Source of the DNA: an uncultured Myxococcales bacterium
GTDB lineage: Bacteria > Myxococcota_A > Polyangia > Polyangiales > Polyangiaceae
Reading direction: 5' to 3'
DNA: 55,079 nucleotides
Assembly: GCA_937872925.1 (NCBI GenBank)
Contig: CALMUT010000324.1
Span: 1 to 55,079 of the forward strand
Below the pieces are notes generated by a model. The model was given only the letters and a program-made list of their open reading frames with translations. It had not been told where the DNA came from and made no database searches. Of this stretch, positions 16,117-25,568 are shown piece after piece. Each line of letters begins with the position of its first letter. The first letter of the stretch is position 1. The position numbers and the translations under genes are program-made.

Positions 16117-19100
16117 GTGGTCGACGTGGAGCTGTTCGAGACCATCCTGCACGCAGGCATCGAGCCCGTGGCGCGACTCTTCAGCGTGAATGCACGGGTT
16201 TTCGGTCCGTACCTACTCGGCGCTGGGCTGTTGGCGACGCTGGTGTGGGCGTTCAAGCTGCGCGGCAAGGTCTCTCTCTTTCGCTTCCTATTCCCGCGAG
16301 AGATCTGGCTCCATCGTTCTTCGTTGCTTGACCTTCAGCTGATTGTCGCCAAGGCCCTGGCCTTTGCGCTTCTGCTGTGGCCCCTTGCGGTTTCGGCCTC
16401 AGTGCTGGCGGTGAAGCTCGCGCTGCTTCTGACCCGAGGGTTTGGAGGTTGGCCGGCAGCGAACGCGTCGCCGGCACTTGCGCTGGTCGTGTTCACGATC
16501 GCCGGCTTCTTTGCGGAGGACTTCGCTCGCTACGTCGTGCACCGCCTTGCTCATCGGGTCCCGGTATTATGGGAGCTGCACAAGGTCCACCACTCCGCCG
16601 AGGTCCTGACTCCGTTGACGGTGTATCGGACGCATCCGCTGGAGAGCGTGCTCATGCGCGCTGGAGCGGCCACGGGGATTGGCGCCGCCGCGGGAGTGTG
16701 CGCCTGGGCCTTTGCCGGCAGGATCACGGCTTGGGAAATCGTCGGCGTGCACGGGCTTTCTTTCGCCTGGAATATGCTGGGTTCGAATCTGCGGCACTCC
16801 CACGTGTGGCTCTCCTTCGGTCGCGTGGCGGAGCACGTCTTGATCAGCCCCGCGCAACACCAGATCCACCATAGCGATGACGCACGGCACCACGATCGCA
16901 ACTTCGGATCGACCTTTGCGCTCTGGGATTGGATAGGCGGCTCGTTGTACGTGACGCGCGGCCGCGAAAAGATCCGCTTCGGACTGCCGCCAGACCAGGC
17001 AAACCATCACCAAAGCGTTGGCTCGGCGCTTTTGGCACCCATGGCTGCGGCGCTGCGGCTTGTGCAACGCGGGCGCAGAACACGCGCTGTCGGCGCTGCC
17101 CGTGCGCGCGCGCTCGGCGCCTCCGCTTTGGCTCTGGGTCTGGTTTCTGCGAACGACGCGGTTGCACAGGGTGAGGGCGAAGTGATCGAAGTGGTAGCGA
17201 CGGCGGAGCCCGAGGCGACGCCAGAGGCCGCTCCGGCGGCTGCCCCCGCAGCACCAACCGCAAAAAAGGCGCCCCCCGCCGCGACCGTTCCAGCTGGGAG
17301 GCGCAGTCCAGTCGCGCCAGCCATGGGGAACGCGGCGGCTGCTGCTGCAGAGGCCGAAGCCGACGACGCCATGGACGTGGTCGTCATGGGGTCCCGCGCA
17401 GCGCGAGCGTCGGGCAGCGTGCAAGTGATGAACGAAAAGAAACTGGGGCGCTTCGAGCACGACGACCCGCACCAGATCTTGCTTGCAGCACCCGGCGTGT
17501 ACTTGCGCACGGAAGACGGTTTTGGACTGCGCCCGAACATCGGGATCCGCGGCGCGTCGTCGGACCGCAGCAAGAAGGTCACGTTGCTCGAGGACGGGAT
17601 CCTGTTCGCGCCCGCGCCCTATTCCGCTCCGGCCGCCTACTACTTTCCGCTGATGACGCGCATGGCTTCGGTGCGCGTGATCAAGGGGCCATCATCGATT
17701 CCCTATGGACCGCAATCCATCGGTGGCGCGGTAGATCTGCGCACCCGCTACATACCCACCCCCGGCGCGGGCATGGTGGACGTCGGGCTTGGCAGCTACG
17801 GCTACGGCAAGCTGCATGCGTGGTACGGAACCAGTGACGAGCGCTCGGGGCTGTTGGTGGAAGGCGTGCACCTGCGCAGTGACGGCTTCAAGGAGCTGGA
17901 TGGCGGTGGCGACACCGGCTTCGATCGCAACGAGTGGATGCTCAAAGGGCGGTACTTGCTCGACCCGGAGGCGAAGATCCCGCAAGAGCTGAGGGTAAAG
18001 CTTGGTTACTCCGACGAGACTTCCAACGAAACCTATACTGGCCTGACCGACGCCGACTTCCGCAAGAACCCCTTGCGGCGCTATCGCATCACCGCCGGAG
18101 ATCAAATGCAGTGGCGGCGCACGCAGGTGGAGCTTCGCCACATCGCCACTTTCTCGCCGGAAGTAGAGCTGGAGACCGTGGCCTACCGCAATGACCTGGA
18201 CCGCGTCTGGTCCCGGGCGCACGGATTCGTCGGTGCGGAGTTCGCGGACGTGCTCGCGAGTCCGACAGGCGCGCGGCGCGTCTACTACGATGTCATGACC
18301 GGCGCCCAGGACTCCGCGACCGCGGACGAAAACGTGCTGGCGGGCCCCAACGGGCGTCGCTTCGTTTCTCAGGGGATCCAAAGCACCGCGCGGGTGCGTG
18401 GCACCACGGGGCGCGTGTACCACAGCGCCGAGTACGGCGTGCGCTTCCACCAGGACCGCACGGAGCGGCTTCAGACGCGCGACACGTTTCGCATGGAGTC
18501 CGGTCGGCTGCGCTTCCAGCCCGTGCCGAAGACCGCAGCAACGGACAACGAAGCGTCGACGCAGGCGGTTGCGTTTCATGCCACGAACGCCATGACTTTC
18601 GCACGCTTTACGGCGACCCCAGGCGTGCGCGTGGAGCTGATCCGTTGGCAGTACGAAGACGCGCTCACGAATACCAAGCAGGCGGACGGCTACGACGTCG
18701 TGCTGCCGGGGTTGGGTCTGTACCAGGGTATCAACGACGACATCGGTGTGCTGGCCGGGGTGTATCGCGGGTTTTCTCCGGCGGCGCCGGGCCCCGTGCG
18801 CAGCAAGCCCGAAACCGCGTGGAACTATGAAGCGGGGATGCGCTACGCGCACCGCCAGACGCGACTTGAGGCCATTGGGTTCTTCAACGACTACGAGAAC
18901 CTCACGGATGTCTGCACCACTTCCAACGGCTGTCTGGACGTGAACCTAGACCGACAATTCGATGCCGGCACCGTTCATGTGTACGGCGTGGAGCTCTTCG
19001 GAGATCACACGTTCAAAGCCGACGGCTTCGACGTGCCCGCCAGCCTCGCGTACACCTACACGCGTTCGCGCTTCACTACGGGATTCCAAAGCGAAGACCC

Positions 19101-19446
19101 GCTATGGGGTGATGTGGAAGAGGGGGACGAGTTGCCCTACGTGCCGCGGCATCAGGGCCAGGCCAGCGTTGGCGTCGAGACTTCGAAGTGGGGCCTCGTG
19201 ACCAGCGGCACATTCATCGATCGCATGCGTGAAACCGCCGGCACGGGCGAGCCCGCGGACGAGGAAGCAACCGATCGTCAATTCTTGTGGGACGTGGGCG
19301 GTCACTTCGTGCCTTGGAAGAAGGCCCGGGTGTATCTAAATGTGAAGAACGTGACGAACGAGATGTACCTGGTCTCCCGCCGTCCGGCGGGCGCCCGCCC
19401 GAACGCGCCACGCAGCATCCAGCTCGGATTCAAGCAGGAATTCTAG
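16117..19446 (+). CDS. Fusion: sterol desaturase/fatty-acid hydroxylase plus TonB-dependent receptor
   Basis: 1109 aa in one uninterrupted frame. Residues 1-300 form a membrane di-iron hydroxylase with four or more helices and the His boxes HRLAH (142-146), HKVHH (155-159) and HQIHH (248-252) plus HH 258-259. Residues about 318-351 form an Arg-rich then hydrophobic segment ending AVAQ, which looks like an internal signal peptide. A Pro/Ala linker follows (360-412). From about 415 to the end is a FecA-like TonB-dependent receptor: plug segments NIGIRGASSDRSK and VIKGPSSIPYGPQSIGGAV, then a barrel ending in Phe. Internal start ATG 17041 could give a separate receptor, but no good ribosome-binding site is visible there. 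The context suggests uptake of an iron chelate. Confidence 0.82.
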   Translation: MVDVELFETILHAGIEPVARLFSVNARVFGPYLLGAGLLATLVWAFKLRGKVSLFRFLFPREIWLHRSSLLDLQLIVAKALAFALLLWPLAVSASVLAVKLALLLTRGFGGWPAANASPALALVVFTIAGFFAEDFARYVVHRLAHRVPVLWELHKVHHSAEVLTPLTVYRTHPLESVLMRAGAATGIGAAAGVCAWAFAGRITAWEIVGVHGLSFAWNMLGSNLRHSHVWLSFGRVAEHVLISPAQHQIHHSDDARHHDRNFGSTFALWDWIGGSLYVTRGREKIRFGLPPDQANHHQSVGSALLAPMAAALRLVQRGRRTRAVGAARARALGASALALGLVSANDAVAQGEGEVIEVVATAEPEATPEAAPAAAPAAPTAKKAPPAATVPAGRRSPVAPAMGNAAAAAAEAEADDAMDVVVMGSRAARASGSVQVMNEKKLGRFEHDDPHQILLAAPGVYLRTEDGFGLRPNIGIRGASSDRSKKVTLLEDGILFAPAPYSAPAAYYFPLMTRMASVRVIKGPSSIPYGPQSIGGAVDLRTRYIPTPGAGMVDVGLGSYGYGKLHAWYGTSDERSGLLVEGVHLRSDGFKELDGGGDTGFDRNEWMLKGRYLLDPEAKIPQELRVKLGYSDETSNETYTGLTDADFRKNPLRRYRITAGDQMQWRRTQVELRHIATFSPEVELETVAYRNDLDRVWSRAHGFVGAEFADVLASPTGARRVYYDVMTGAQDSATADENVLAGPNGRRFVSQGIQSTARVRGTTGRVYHSAEYGVRFHQDRTERLQTRDTFRMESGRLRFQPVPKTAATDNEASTQAVAFHATNAMTFARFTATPGVRVELIRWQYEDALTNTKQADGYDVVLPGLGLYQGINDDIGVLAGVYRGFSPAAPGPVRSKPETAWNYEAGMRYAHRQTRLEAIGFFNDYENLTDVCTTSNGCLDVNLDRQFDAGTVHVYGVELFGDHTFKADGFDVPASLAYTYTRSRFTTGFQSEDPLWGDVEEGDELPYVPRHQGQASVGVETSKWGLVTSGTFIDRMRETAGTGEPADEEATDRQFLWDVGGHFVPWKKARVYLNVKNVTNEMYLVSRRPAGARPNAPRSIQLGFKQEF

Positions 19447-19518
19447 GTGCAGCTCCGTCTGGGCTTTGGCCCAGCGAAGCCCGCTAAAGGTATCTGCCTA
19501 CGCGCCGTTGTACCGGGC

Positions 19519-20472
19519 ATGGCTTTCCCGCCGCCGTTGCCCCAATCCGCTCGCCTCGCGGAGTCCGTGCTTGAGTCACTTTGGTACGGAGAGCAAGACT
19601 CCGGAGCTTCCGAGTTTGATGCGTCCCGCTCGCTTGCCGGCGCGCTTGGTCGAGCTGGAGCCCTCAAGCCCCTTCCGGGCTCTACCGCAGAGGTGCTCCG
19701 CCTGCTGTCGGACCCGGAGTGTTCTGCGACGCGGCTGGTGCGGGCTTTGGACCGAGACACAGCCACGTCGGCGCGACTGCTTCAGGTGGCCAACTCCGCC
19801 TTCTTTCGCCCGGTGAGCCCATGCATGAGCACCGCCGAAGCATTGGTGCGGCTGGGCAATCGCACCGTAGGCGAGGTGGTGCTTGGCATTGCGGCCCTGG
19901 GAATGTTCGAGGACGCGGATGGTGTGGCGCGGGCGATCGTCGACCATTGCATCGGTGTGGGCGCGATCGCGCGTACTCTGGCAACGGAGTGGTCGATGCA
20001 AAACACCGACGGTGTTTTCGTCGCGGGAATGCTTAGCGATCTCGGCAAGCTGTTTGCGTACCAGGCTAAGGAAATCGACTACTCCCACCTCGATCCAGGG
20101 GCCCTGGAGCAGGCCGACAAGGTGCACGCGTTTGAGCGCCTCTGGGTGGGTTGGGACCATGCGGTGCTGGGCGGACACATCCTGGCCGCGTGGAAACTGC
20201 CGGTGGCCGTTTGCCAAGCGGTTGCGTGGCACCACCAGCCCGGGCGGGCGTACGCCGAAGGTGGCACGGTCGCGTTGACGGTGGCCTTGCTGCGAATCGC
20301 GGATGCCTGCGAATACCAGATGCGAAGACGGCCCGAAGTCGATGACGCATTCATCGACGTACTCGCCCGCGGGGGCGAAGCGGACTACACCAACATGTCC
20401 AGGGACGTCCTGTACGCCGCGTGGCCGAAGCTCGTGAATGCACGCAAAGACATGATCGCACTAATGCGCTGA
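19519..20472 (+). CDS. HDOD-domain signalling protein
   Basis: 317 aa from ATG 19519; an in-frame GTG at 19447, directly after the receptor stop, would add 24 residues without domain content. The HDOD domain (about residues 45-270) shows ALKPLPGSTAEVLRLL, RDTATSARLLQVANS and AVAWHHQPG, the usual helices of this HD-related family, which mostly lacks the metal-binding HD pair and acts as a protein-interaction or signalling module. Cytoplasmic, no membrane segments. It follows the TonB-receptor gene after 72 nt on the same strand, so readthrough from the iron operon is possible, though a functional tie is not evident. Confidence 0.83.
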   Translation: MAFPPPLPQSARLAESVLESLWYGEQDSGASEFDASRSLAGALGRAGALKPLPGSTAEVLRLLSDPECSATRLVRALDRDTATSARLLQVANSAFFRPVSPCMSTAEALVRLGNRTVGEVVLGIAALGMFEDADGVARAIVDHCIGVGAIARTLATEWSMQNTDGVFVAGMLSDLGKLFAYQAKEIDYSHLDPGALEQADKVHAFERLWVGWDHAVLGGHILAAWKLPVAVCQAVAWHHQPGRAYAEGGTVALTVALLRIADACEYQMRRRPEVDDAFIDVLARGGEADYTNMSRDVLYAAWPKLVNARKDMIALMR

Positions 20473-20670
20473 GTTGGCCTCGTGGCGCAGGACCGTGATG
20501 CGGCCCTCGTTCGGTCCGTCCCAGGTTTCGTTTTCGGAGTGGTCCGCGTGTGGTCCGTCGTGCTGCGCGGGCAAGCTGCATAGAAGCTCCGCGCGTCGCT
20601 CGGCAAGATTGGTTGCTGTTCCGGCAATTTCTCGGGTGACGATCAACAAGGCTTTGGCGCCGCACTGCAT
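20461..20670 (-). CDS. Small hypothetical protein (69 aa)
   Basis: A short open frame with GC-rich third positions and a balanced, acidic/His-rich C-terminus (for example HSENETWDGPNEG). It lies in an otherwise gene-free stretch and overlaps the 3' end of the HDOD gene by 12 nt in convergent orientation. No signal peptide, membrane helix or known motif. The codon pattern makes it more likely than chance, but a non-coding explanation stays open. Confidence 0.4.
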   Translation of the reverse strand: MQCGAKALLIVTREIAGTATNLAERRAELLCSLPAQHDGPHADHSENETWDGPNEGRITVLRHEANSAH

Positions 20671-20929
20671 CTTGCGCGCATGGTAGCCGGGGCTTGCCTT
20701 TCGTCAATCGCGCGGACGCACGGATTGCGAAGCCACGGCGAATCGCGCGCAGTCAATGCGTGGACGCGGGGCAGAGTGACGCCCGTGCAACTCCGGACCG
20801 GCCGGCGAACCGACCCGCATGCGGAATTTTTGGGATCACGCGCCGCTTCGGCACGCGGGTTGCTGGCGTGGGCTACCGTTGTTGGCAGAATCTGACGATC
20901 CCCGCACTTCTCCTCCCGCTGGTCCTACA
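20671..20929. other. Intergenic region before the kinase gene
   Basis: About 260 bases without a convincing gene. An alternative upstream start for the kinase (20819) lies inside it. I see no hairpin, repeat or RNA gene. Confidence 0.5.
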
Positions 20930-22363
20930 GTGCATACGACCGCTCCATACGGAACCGAAGTGCCAATTCTCACGGCCGGTTCGGTGCTGTCGAATACCTA
21001 CCGCGTGATCCGCCCACTGGCGGCCGGGGCCATGGGCGCAGTGTACGAAGCGGAACACCTGCGTCTTGGCCGGCGCGTCGCGATCAAGGTGCTGCGCGAC
21101 GAGTTCCGTCGGCATCCGGATGCCCTGGTGCGCTTCCGGCGCGAGGCCGAAACCGTCGGGCGCTTGCAGAACCCGCACATCGTGCAGGTCTTCGACGTGC
21201 ATGAAACCGACCAGGGTGATCCCTATTTCGTCATGGAGTTTCTGCAAGGTGAGTCTCTCGCAGAACACCTGCACCGCCGCAAGCGAGTCTCCATGGCGGA
21301 CGCCCTCAAGTTCGCGTCTCAGATCGCGTCGGCGCTGGCATCGGCGCACGAACAGGGCGTTGTGCACCGTGACCTCAAGCCCGACAACATCTTTCTGGTG
21401 ACCGTTCCGGACCAGCCACCGTTCGTAAAGATCCTGGACTTCGGTATCGCCACCGCGCAGAACGGTGGCGTCCGAGTCACCAACGAAAATACCGCTCTGG
21501 GCACCGCGGAGTACATGGCGCCGGAACAGGCGCTGGGCAAGCGGGATATCGATCACCGGGCGGACCAGTTCGCGCTCGCGGTGGTCGTCTACGAGATGGC
21601 GTCCGGCAATCCGCCGTTTTGCGGCGACGACCCCATGGCGGTGCTGTACCAAATCGTTCACGAAGAGTGTCCCAAGTTGCACACGGCTGCTCCTTGGGTT
21701 CCCGTGGTCTTCGACGACGTTCTGGGGCGCGCGTTGTCTAAGAAACCGGAAGAGCGCTACGCCAGTATCTCGCAGTTTGCCTGGGCTCTCGAAAACGCGG
21801 CGCGCAACGTGGGCGTGGCCGAGACCATGGATGCCATCCCGAAGCCGAAGAAGCGCGATGCCGACCGGGGGCGCTACCGCAAGACCACGCCGCCTGGATT
21901 CGAGCGCTATACGCCGCCGCCGAGCGAACCGCGCACGGACGCGCCGCTGTCAGCAGATGAAGAGCACGCGCGCTACCGCAAGCGGGCTGCCCGGTTGTTC
22001 GAGGACGCTAACAAGGCACTCAAAGAGAAGCGGTTGAATGACGCGGTCTACGCTGCTGAACGTCTCTTCGACCTGGCCATGCACCACCGAGACGTCGAGA
22101 CCTACGAAATGATGGCGCGCATGGTTCCCACGCTAGACAGGATCTTCGAAGCGCGGGTCGGCACGATGAGCACTCGCCTTGTTTCGACGGACATCGACCC
22201 GAAGCGTCTCAACCTCACACCACGCGCGGCCAGCCTGCTCGAGCACGTGGATGGCGGCGCGACGGTCGGCGACGTCCTATCGAGTTGTGGCATCCCACGT
22301 CGAGACGCCGTTCGCATGCTGGCAGGCCTGATCCGACGTGGCGCCTTGCGCATCGACGCCTAG
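20930..22363 (+). CDS. Ser/Thr protein kinase (Hanks type) with C-terminal tail
   Basis: 477 aa from GTG 20930; an in-frame codon at 20819 would add 37 unlikely residues. Kinase domain about residues 15-280: Gly-rich loop AAGAMGAVYEAEH, catalytic Lys in VAIKVLR, catalytic loop VVHRDLKPDNIF, DFG in ILDFGIA, and the activation segment ending GTAEYMAPEQ. All catalytic residues are present. The remaining roughly 190 residues hold a basic Pro-rich linker, a helical charged segment (ARYRKRAARLFEDANKALKE) and a C-terminal winged-helix-like end (VGDVLSSCGIPRRDAVRMLAG). No transmembrane helix is seen, so it is a soluble kinase. Such kinases are abundant in myxobacteria; the substrate is unknown. Confidence 0.9.
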   Translation: MHTTAPYGTEVPILTAGSVLSNTYRVIRPLAAGAMGAVYEAEHLRLGRRVAIKVLRDEFRRHPDALVRFRREAETVGRLQNPHIVQVFDVHETDQGDPYFVMEFLQGESLAEHLHRRKRVSMADALKFASQIASALASAHEQGVVHRDLKPDNIFLVTVPDQPPFVKILDFGIATAQNGGVRVTNENTALGTAEYMAPEQALGKRDIDHRADQFALAVVVYEMASGNPPFCGDDPMAVLYQIVHEECPKLHTAAPWVPVVFDDVLGRALSKKPEERYASISQFAWALENAARNVGVAETMDAIPKPKKRDADRGRYRKTTPPGFERYTPPPSEPRTDAPLSADEEHARYRKRAARLFEDANKALKEKRLNDAVYAAERLFDLAMHHRDVETYEMMARMVPTLDRIFEARVGTMSTRLVSTDIDPKRLNLTPRAASLLEHVDGGATVGDVLSSCGIPRRDAVRMLAGLIRRGALRIDA

Positions 22364-22383
22364 GGCAGCCACGTCCGAGGGGC

Positions 22384-23547
22384 CTACGCCAACTCGATCA
22401 GGCCGGCTGCGCCCATGCCGCCGCCGATGCACATGCTCACCACGCCGCGCTTGCCGCCGCGTCGCGACAGCTCGCGAATGATCGTCGCGACCAGCTTGGC
22501 ACCGGTGCAACCCAGCGGGTGCCCCAAGGCGATGGCGCCGCCGTTCGGGTTGAGCTTCTCGTCGGGGATGCCGAGCTCACGCTGGACGTAGACGCACTGC
22601 GAGGCGAAGGCTTCGTTGATTTCGAAAACGTCGATGTCTTTCACAGACAAGCCCGTCTTTTCAAAGAGCTTGCGGATCGCCGGCGCCGGGCCAATGCCCA
22701 TGATCGCCGGATCCACTCCCACGGTCGTGAACTGGCGGAACCAGGCTTTGGGTTTGACGCCAAGCTTCTCGGCCGTGGCCTTGGTCGTGAGGATCGCGGC
22801 GGCGGCACCGTCGGAGAGGGGCGACGCGTTGCCTGGCGTCACAGAGCCGTCGGTGGCAAAGCTGGGACGCAGGCCCGCGAGCCCTTCCAAGGTAGTGTCT
22901 TCCCGGATCAATTCGTCCGTTTTGAACTCGAACTCTTTGCGTGTGCCCTTGTCGAAACCGATGCCGCGCACGGCGACGATTTCGTCGTCGAAGTTTCCTG
23001 CTTTGCGGGCTGCGGCAGCCTTTTGCTGACTCTTTAGTGCGAAGGCGTCCTGCTCTTCGCGGCTGATTTCGAACTTCTTGGCCACGTTCTCGGCTGTCGT
23101 GCCCATGGGCGTGTACACGCTGGCGAAGCGCTCCATGGCTTCGGGGCTGGCGCTGATCTTGTAGCCCGTCATCGGCACCATGCTCATGCTTTCGACGCCG
23201 CCAGCGATCACAATGTCGTGGTTGCCCAAGGCAAGCGCGCCGGCGCCAAGCGCCATGGCCTGCAAGCCGCTGGAGCAAAAGCGATTGATGGTCATGGCGC
23301 TGACTTGTTCTGGTAGGCCGCCCAAGAAGCCAGCCACACGGGCGATGTTCAGACCTTGTTCACCCTCGGGCATCGCACAGCCCAGCACCAGATCGTCCAC
23401 CATCTCCGGCTTCACTTGTGGCACCCGCGCTAGCAGCGCACGGATCACGTCACCGGCGAGTTCATCCGGGCGTTTGAGCACCAGCGAACCCTTATGGGCA
23501 CGGCCGACAGCGGAACGAACAGACTCCAAGATTGCGATGTCAGTCAT
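22384..23547 (-). CDS. Thiolase (acetyl-CoA C-acyltransferase)
   Basis: 387 aa, normal thiolase length. Nucleophilic Cys91 in INRFCSSGLQAM, INEAFASQ, His343 in GHPLGCTGA and the acid/base Cys373 in MCIGGGMGAA are all in place. It cleaves 3-ketoacyl-CoA with CoA (beta-oxidation) or condenses acetyl-CoA; the sequence looks FadA/FadI-like, but the partner hydratase/dehydrogenase gene is not adjacent. It converges with the kinase gene (20 nt between stops) and is divergent from the Uma2 gene (193 nt). Confidence 0.93.
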   Translation of the reverse strand: MTDIAILESVRSAVGRAHKGSLVLKRPDELAGDVIRALLARVPQVKPEMVDDLVLGCAMPEGEQGLNIARVAGFLGGLPEQVSAMTINRFCSSGLQAMALGAGALALGNHDIVIAGGVESMSMVPMTGYKISASPEAMERFASVYTPMGTTAENVAKKFEISREEQDAFALKSQQKAAAARKAGNFDDEIVAVRGIGFDKGTRKEFEFKTDELIREDTTLEGLAGLRPSFATDGSVTPGNASPLSDGAAAAILTTKATAEKLGVKPKAWFRQFTTVGVDPAIMGIGPAPAIRKLFEKTGLSVKDIDVFEINEAFASQCVYVQRELGIPDEKLNPNGGAIALGHPLGCTGAKLVATIIRELSRRGGKRGVVSMCIGGGMGAAGLIELA

Positions 23548-23740
23548 GAAGGAGGGTGTAGCGGCGCAAGCAGCGCGCGTCGAGGGGCGGTGCGGATTTG
23601 CGAATTCTACGGGAAATGGCGAAATGGGGTGACGTTAACCGCGCGGGCGTCGGCCGGGTTCGAATCCAGCGTGCAGGCCCATGAGGACGTCGACATTGCC
23701 ATGCTCTTGCGCGCGGCACGCAAGGGCATAGAGTTGTTCG

Positions 23741-24313
23741 ATGATCTCTCGCGCGCCCCAGCGATTCTCCTTCGCCGACTATGTCGAACTCGAAGAGCGC
23801 GCGACTGTTCGTCACGAATTCCTAGACGGTTGGGTCTGGGCGATGGCCGGCGGAAGTCCAACGCATGCCCGTATTGCAGCCAACGTAACGACACTTCTAA
23901 ACGGCATGCTGCGGGACCGACCATGCGCGGTGTTTAGCTCCGACCTTCGAATTCGATCGTCTGAAACCGGGCTGACCACCTACGCGGATGTCACCGTGGT
24001 GTGCGGCGAACTTGAGCTAGATAGCGAGGACCAGTCCGGTCACACTGCCCTCAACCCAAGCCTGGTTGTCGAGGTTCTAAGCCCCAGTACCGAGGACTAC
24101 GACCGTGGCGAGAAACTCGGACACTATCGAACCATCGCGTCGATGCGATGCGTCGTCTTGGTCTCTACCGACACATATCAGGTCGATGTGTGGTCGCGCG
24201 ACGAAGCGGGATGGTCTTCCAAGAGTTTTTGCGAAGGCGCCGCCGACCTGGCGAGCATGGGATCTCAGCTGGAGCTGGCTGAAGTTTATCGCGACCCGCT
24301 TCAACACCCATAG
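23741..24313 (+). CDS. Uma2 (DUF820) family PD-(D/E)XK nuclease-like protein
   Basis: 190 aa, normal for the family. Typical segments: RFSFADYVELEE near the start, RHEFLDGWVWAMAGGSPTHA, RIRSSETGLTTYADVTVV (with the catalytic-type Asp), and LNPSLVVEVLSPSTEDYDRGEKL (Glu and Lys of the PD-(D/E)XK core). Uma2 proteins are restriction-endonuclease-fold proteins common in myxobacteria and cyanobacteria, frequently in many copies and of unknown role. It converges with the flippase-like gene with a gap of 49 nt. Confidence 0.88.
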   Translation: MISRAPQRFSFADYVELEERATVRHEFLDGWVWAMAGGSPTHARIAANVTTLLNGMLRDRPCAVFSSDLRIRSSETGLTTYADVTVVCGELELDSEDQSGHTALNPSLVVEVLSPSTEDYDRGEKLGHYRTIASMRCVVLVSTDTYQVDVWSRDEAGWSSKSFCEGAADLASMGSQLELAEVYRDPLQHP

Positions 24314-24362
24314 GCCCGGCACCTCACTGCGGTTTACCGCTCTTCGCCAGTGCGAAGAGTCG

Positions 24363-25568
24363 CTAGCCCGCGCCCTTGCCCGACGCCCGGCTGAGCACCA
24401 CGGCGGCCCAGGCTGCCGCGACCAGCTGGCCCAAGCCGACGGCGAGGACCGCACCGACGGCGCCGTGGGAGGGCGTGGCAACCAAAGCGCCCAGGGCAGC
24501 AACGGCGAGACCAGCGCACAAGCCGGCGAGGGCTTCGCGCACATTTTCGGCCACAGCAAGGGGGACCAGCGCCACCATGAGAAACAGCGCCGGCGCGCTC
24601 AGCAAGGCGGCGAGTGCGGTTGGCTGCAGCGGGCTCAACTCCAGCGCGTATGCGCGGCTCAGCGCGGGCAACAGCAGCCAGGCGATAGGCGCGGCGATCA
24701 GCCACAGGGCCAACGCGGCGAAGGCGAGCAGGCGCGGGCGTATGCGCGGCTGGCCCACGCTGGCTCCGCCAATCGCAAGCAGGCTCACGAACAGCGGGAC
24801 GAACGCCGCGTTGCGCGGCAGCACGGTTGCGGCGTTGAGCATGCCCGTGCCGGCGGCGCCCAGGGAGAACTGCACTGCAAAGAGATCCAATGTCGACAGC
24901 GCGAACAGCAGCGCGTCCACAGCGAAGTATCCCCGTGAGGCCGCGACGGCACCGCGTACTTCTTTCCAGCTGGGGGTACGGGGCATCAGCGCGGGCTCCT
25001 TGCGTACCGCGTGCAAGACGGCCGCGCAGAACACCAACATAGAGGCTGCGCAGGCGAGCCCTAACTCCTGCAGCGACCCAGCCATCAAGGTCCCGATCGC
25101 CAGCACGCCTGCGCCAAGAAGTCCGGCGACAATCTCGCGCTGTGGTCGGGCCAGGCCGCGACCATGCGCAAAGGAAAGACCCGCCCAGCTTTGCCCTAGC
25201 GCGGGCAACAGCCACAAGGTGGCAACAAAGGATAGGGCTACCACGCCGCCGAGCGGGGAAATCGTCAGCGCCACCACGACGAAAGCTGCCGTTGTCGCCA
25301 TTAGGTACATGCCGTGGCGCGCGCCGAGCTGCGCTGGGTCTGCGCGTTCTGCGGCGCGGTACAGCGTCAGGGTGGAAAGCCCCAAGCCCGCCAGGGGCAG
25401 CACCACGCCAAGGGTCGTATGGCTGACGCTGAATACGCCCAGGGCTTCGGCTCCTCCGAAACGCGCGATCATCACGCCCACGAAAAACAGCGCGGTCTTG
25501 AAAGCGACCAGGCTCGCAAACAGCCAGAACGCTTGGCGCCCGACTCGCAGCAGGTCGCGCGCGATCAC
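24363..25568 (-). CDS. Flippase/exporter-like multi-pass membrane protein (MOP superfamily-like)
   Basis: 401 aa from GTG 25568, which overlaps the preceding stop as GTGA; a codon at 25640 is also in frame. About 12 hydrophobic helices, including RDLLRVGRQAFWLFASL at the start and the internal ARFGGAEALGVFSV, characteristic of oligosaccharide flippase/polysaccharide-export proteins of the MOP superfamily. It should move a lipid-linked or amphiphilic product across the inner membrane. It is the third gene of a leftward operon behind a Rieske oxygenase and an Fe/2OG oxygenase, so it is the natural candidate for exporting what they make. Substrate unknown. Confidence 0.75.
   Translation of the reverse strand: MIARDLLRVGRQAFWLFASLVAFKTALFFVGVMIARFGGAEALGVFSVSHTTLGVVLPLAGLGLSTLTLYRAAERADPAQLGARHGMYLMATTAAFVVVALTISPLGGVVALSFVATLWLLPALGQSWAGLSFAHGRGLARPQREIVAGLLGAGVLAIGTLMAGSLQELGLACAASMLVFCAAVLHAVRKEPALMPRTPSWKEVRGAVAASRGYFAVDALLFALSTLDLFAVQFSLGAAGTGMLNAATVLPRNAAFVPLFVSLLAIGGASVGQPRIRPRLLAFAALALWLIAAPIAWLLLPALSRAYALELSPLQPTALAALLSAPALFLMVALVPLAVAENVREALAGLCAGLAVAALGALVATPSHGAVGAVLAVGLGQLVAAAWAAVVLSRASGKGAG

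Noticed and set aside
17692..18852. Long minus-strand frame opposite the TonB receptor
   Set aside because: His/Arg/Val-rich shadow translation; the receptor frame has plug and barrel motifs.
23656..23667. GGGTTCGAATCC, a T-loop-like sequence suggesting a tRNA
   Set aside because: The T-stem pairs poorly and no acceptor, D or anticodon arm can be built from the flanking bases.
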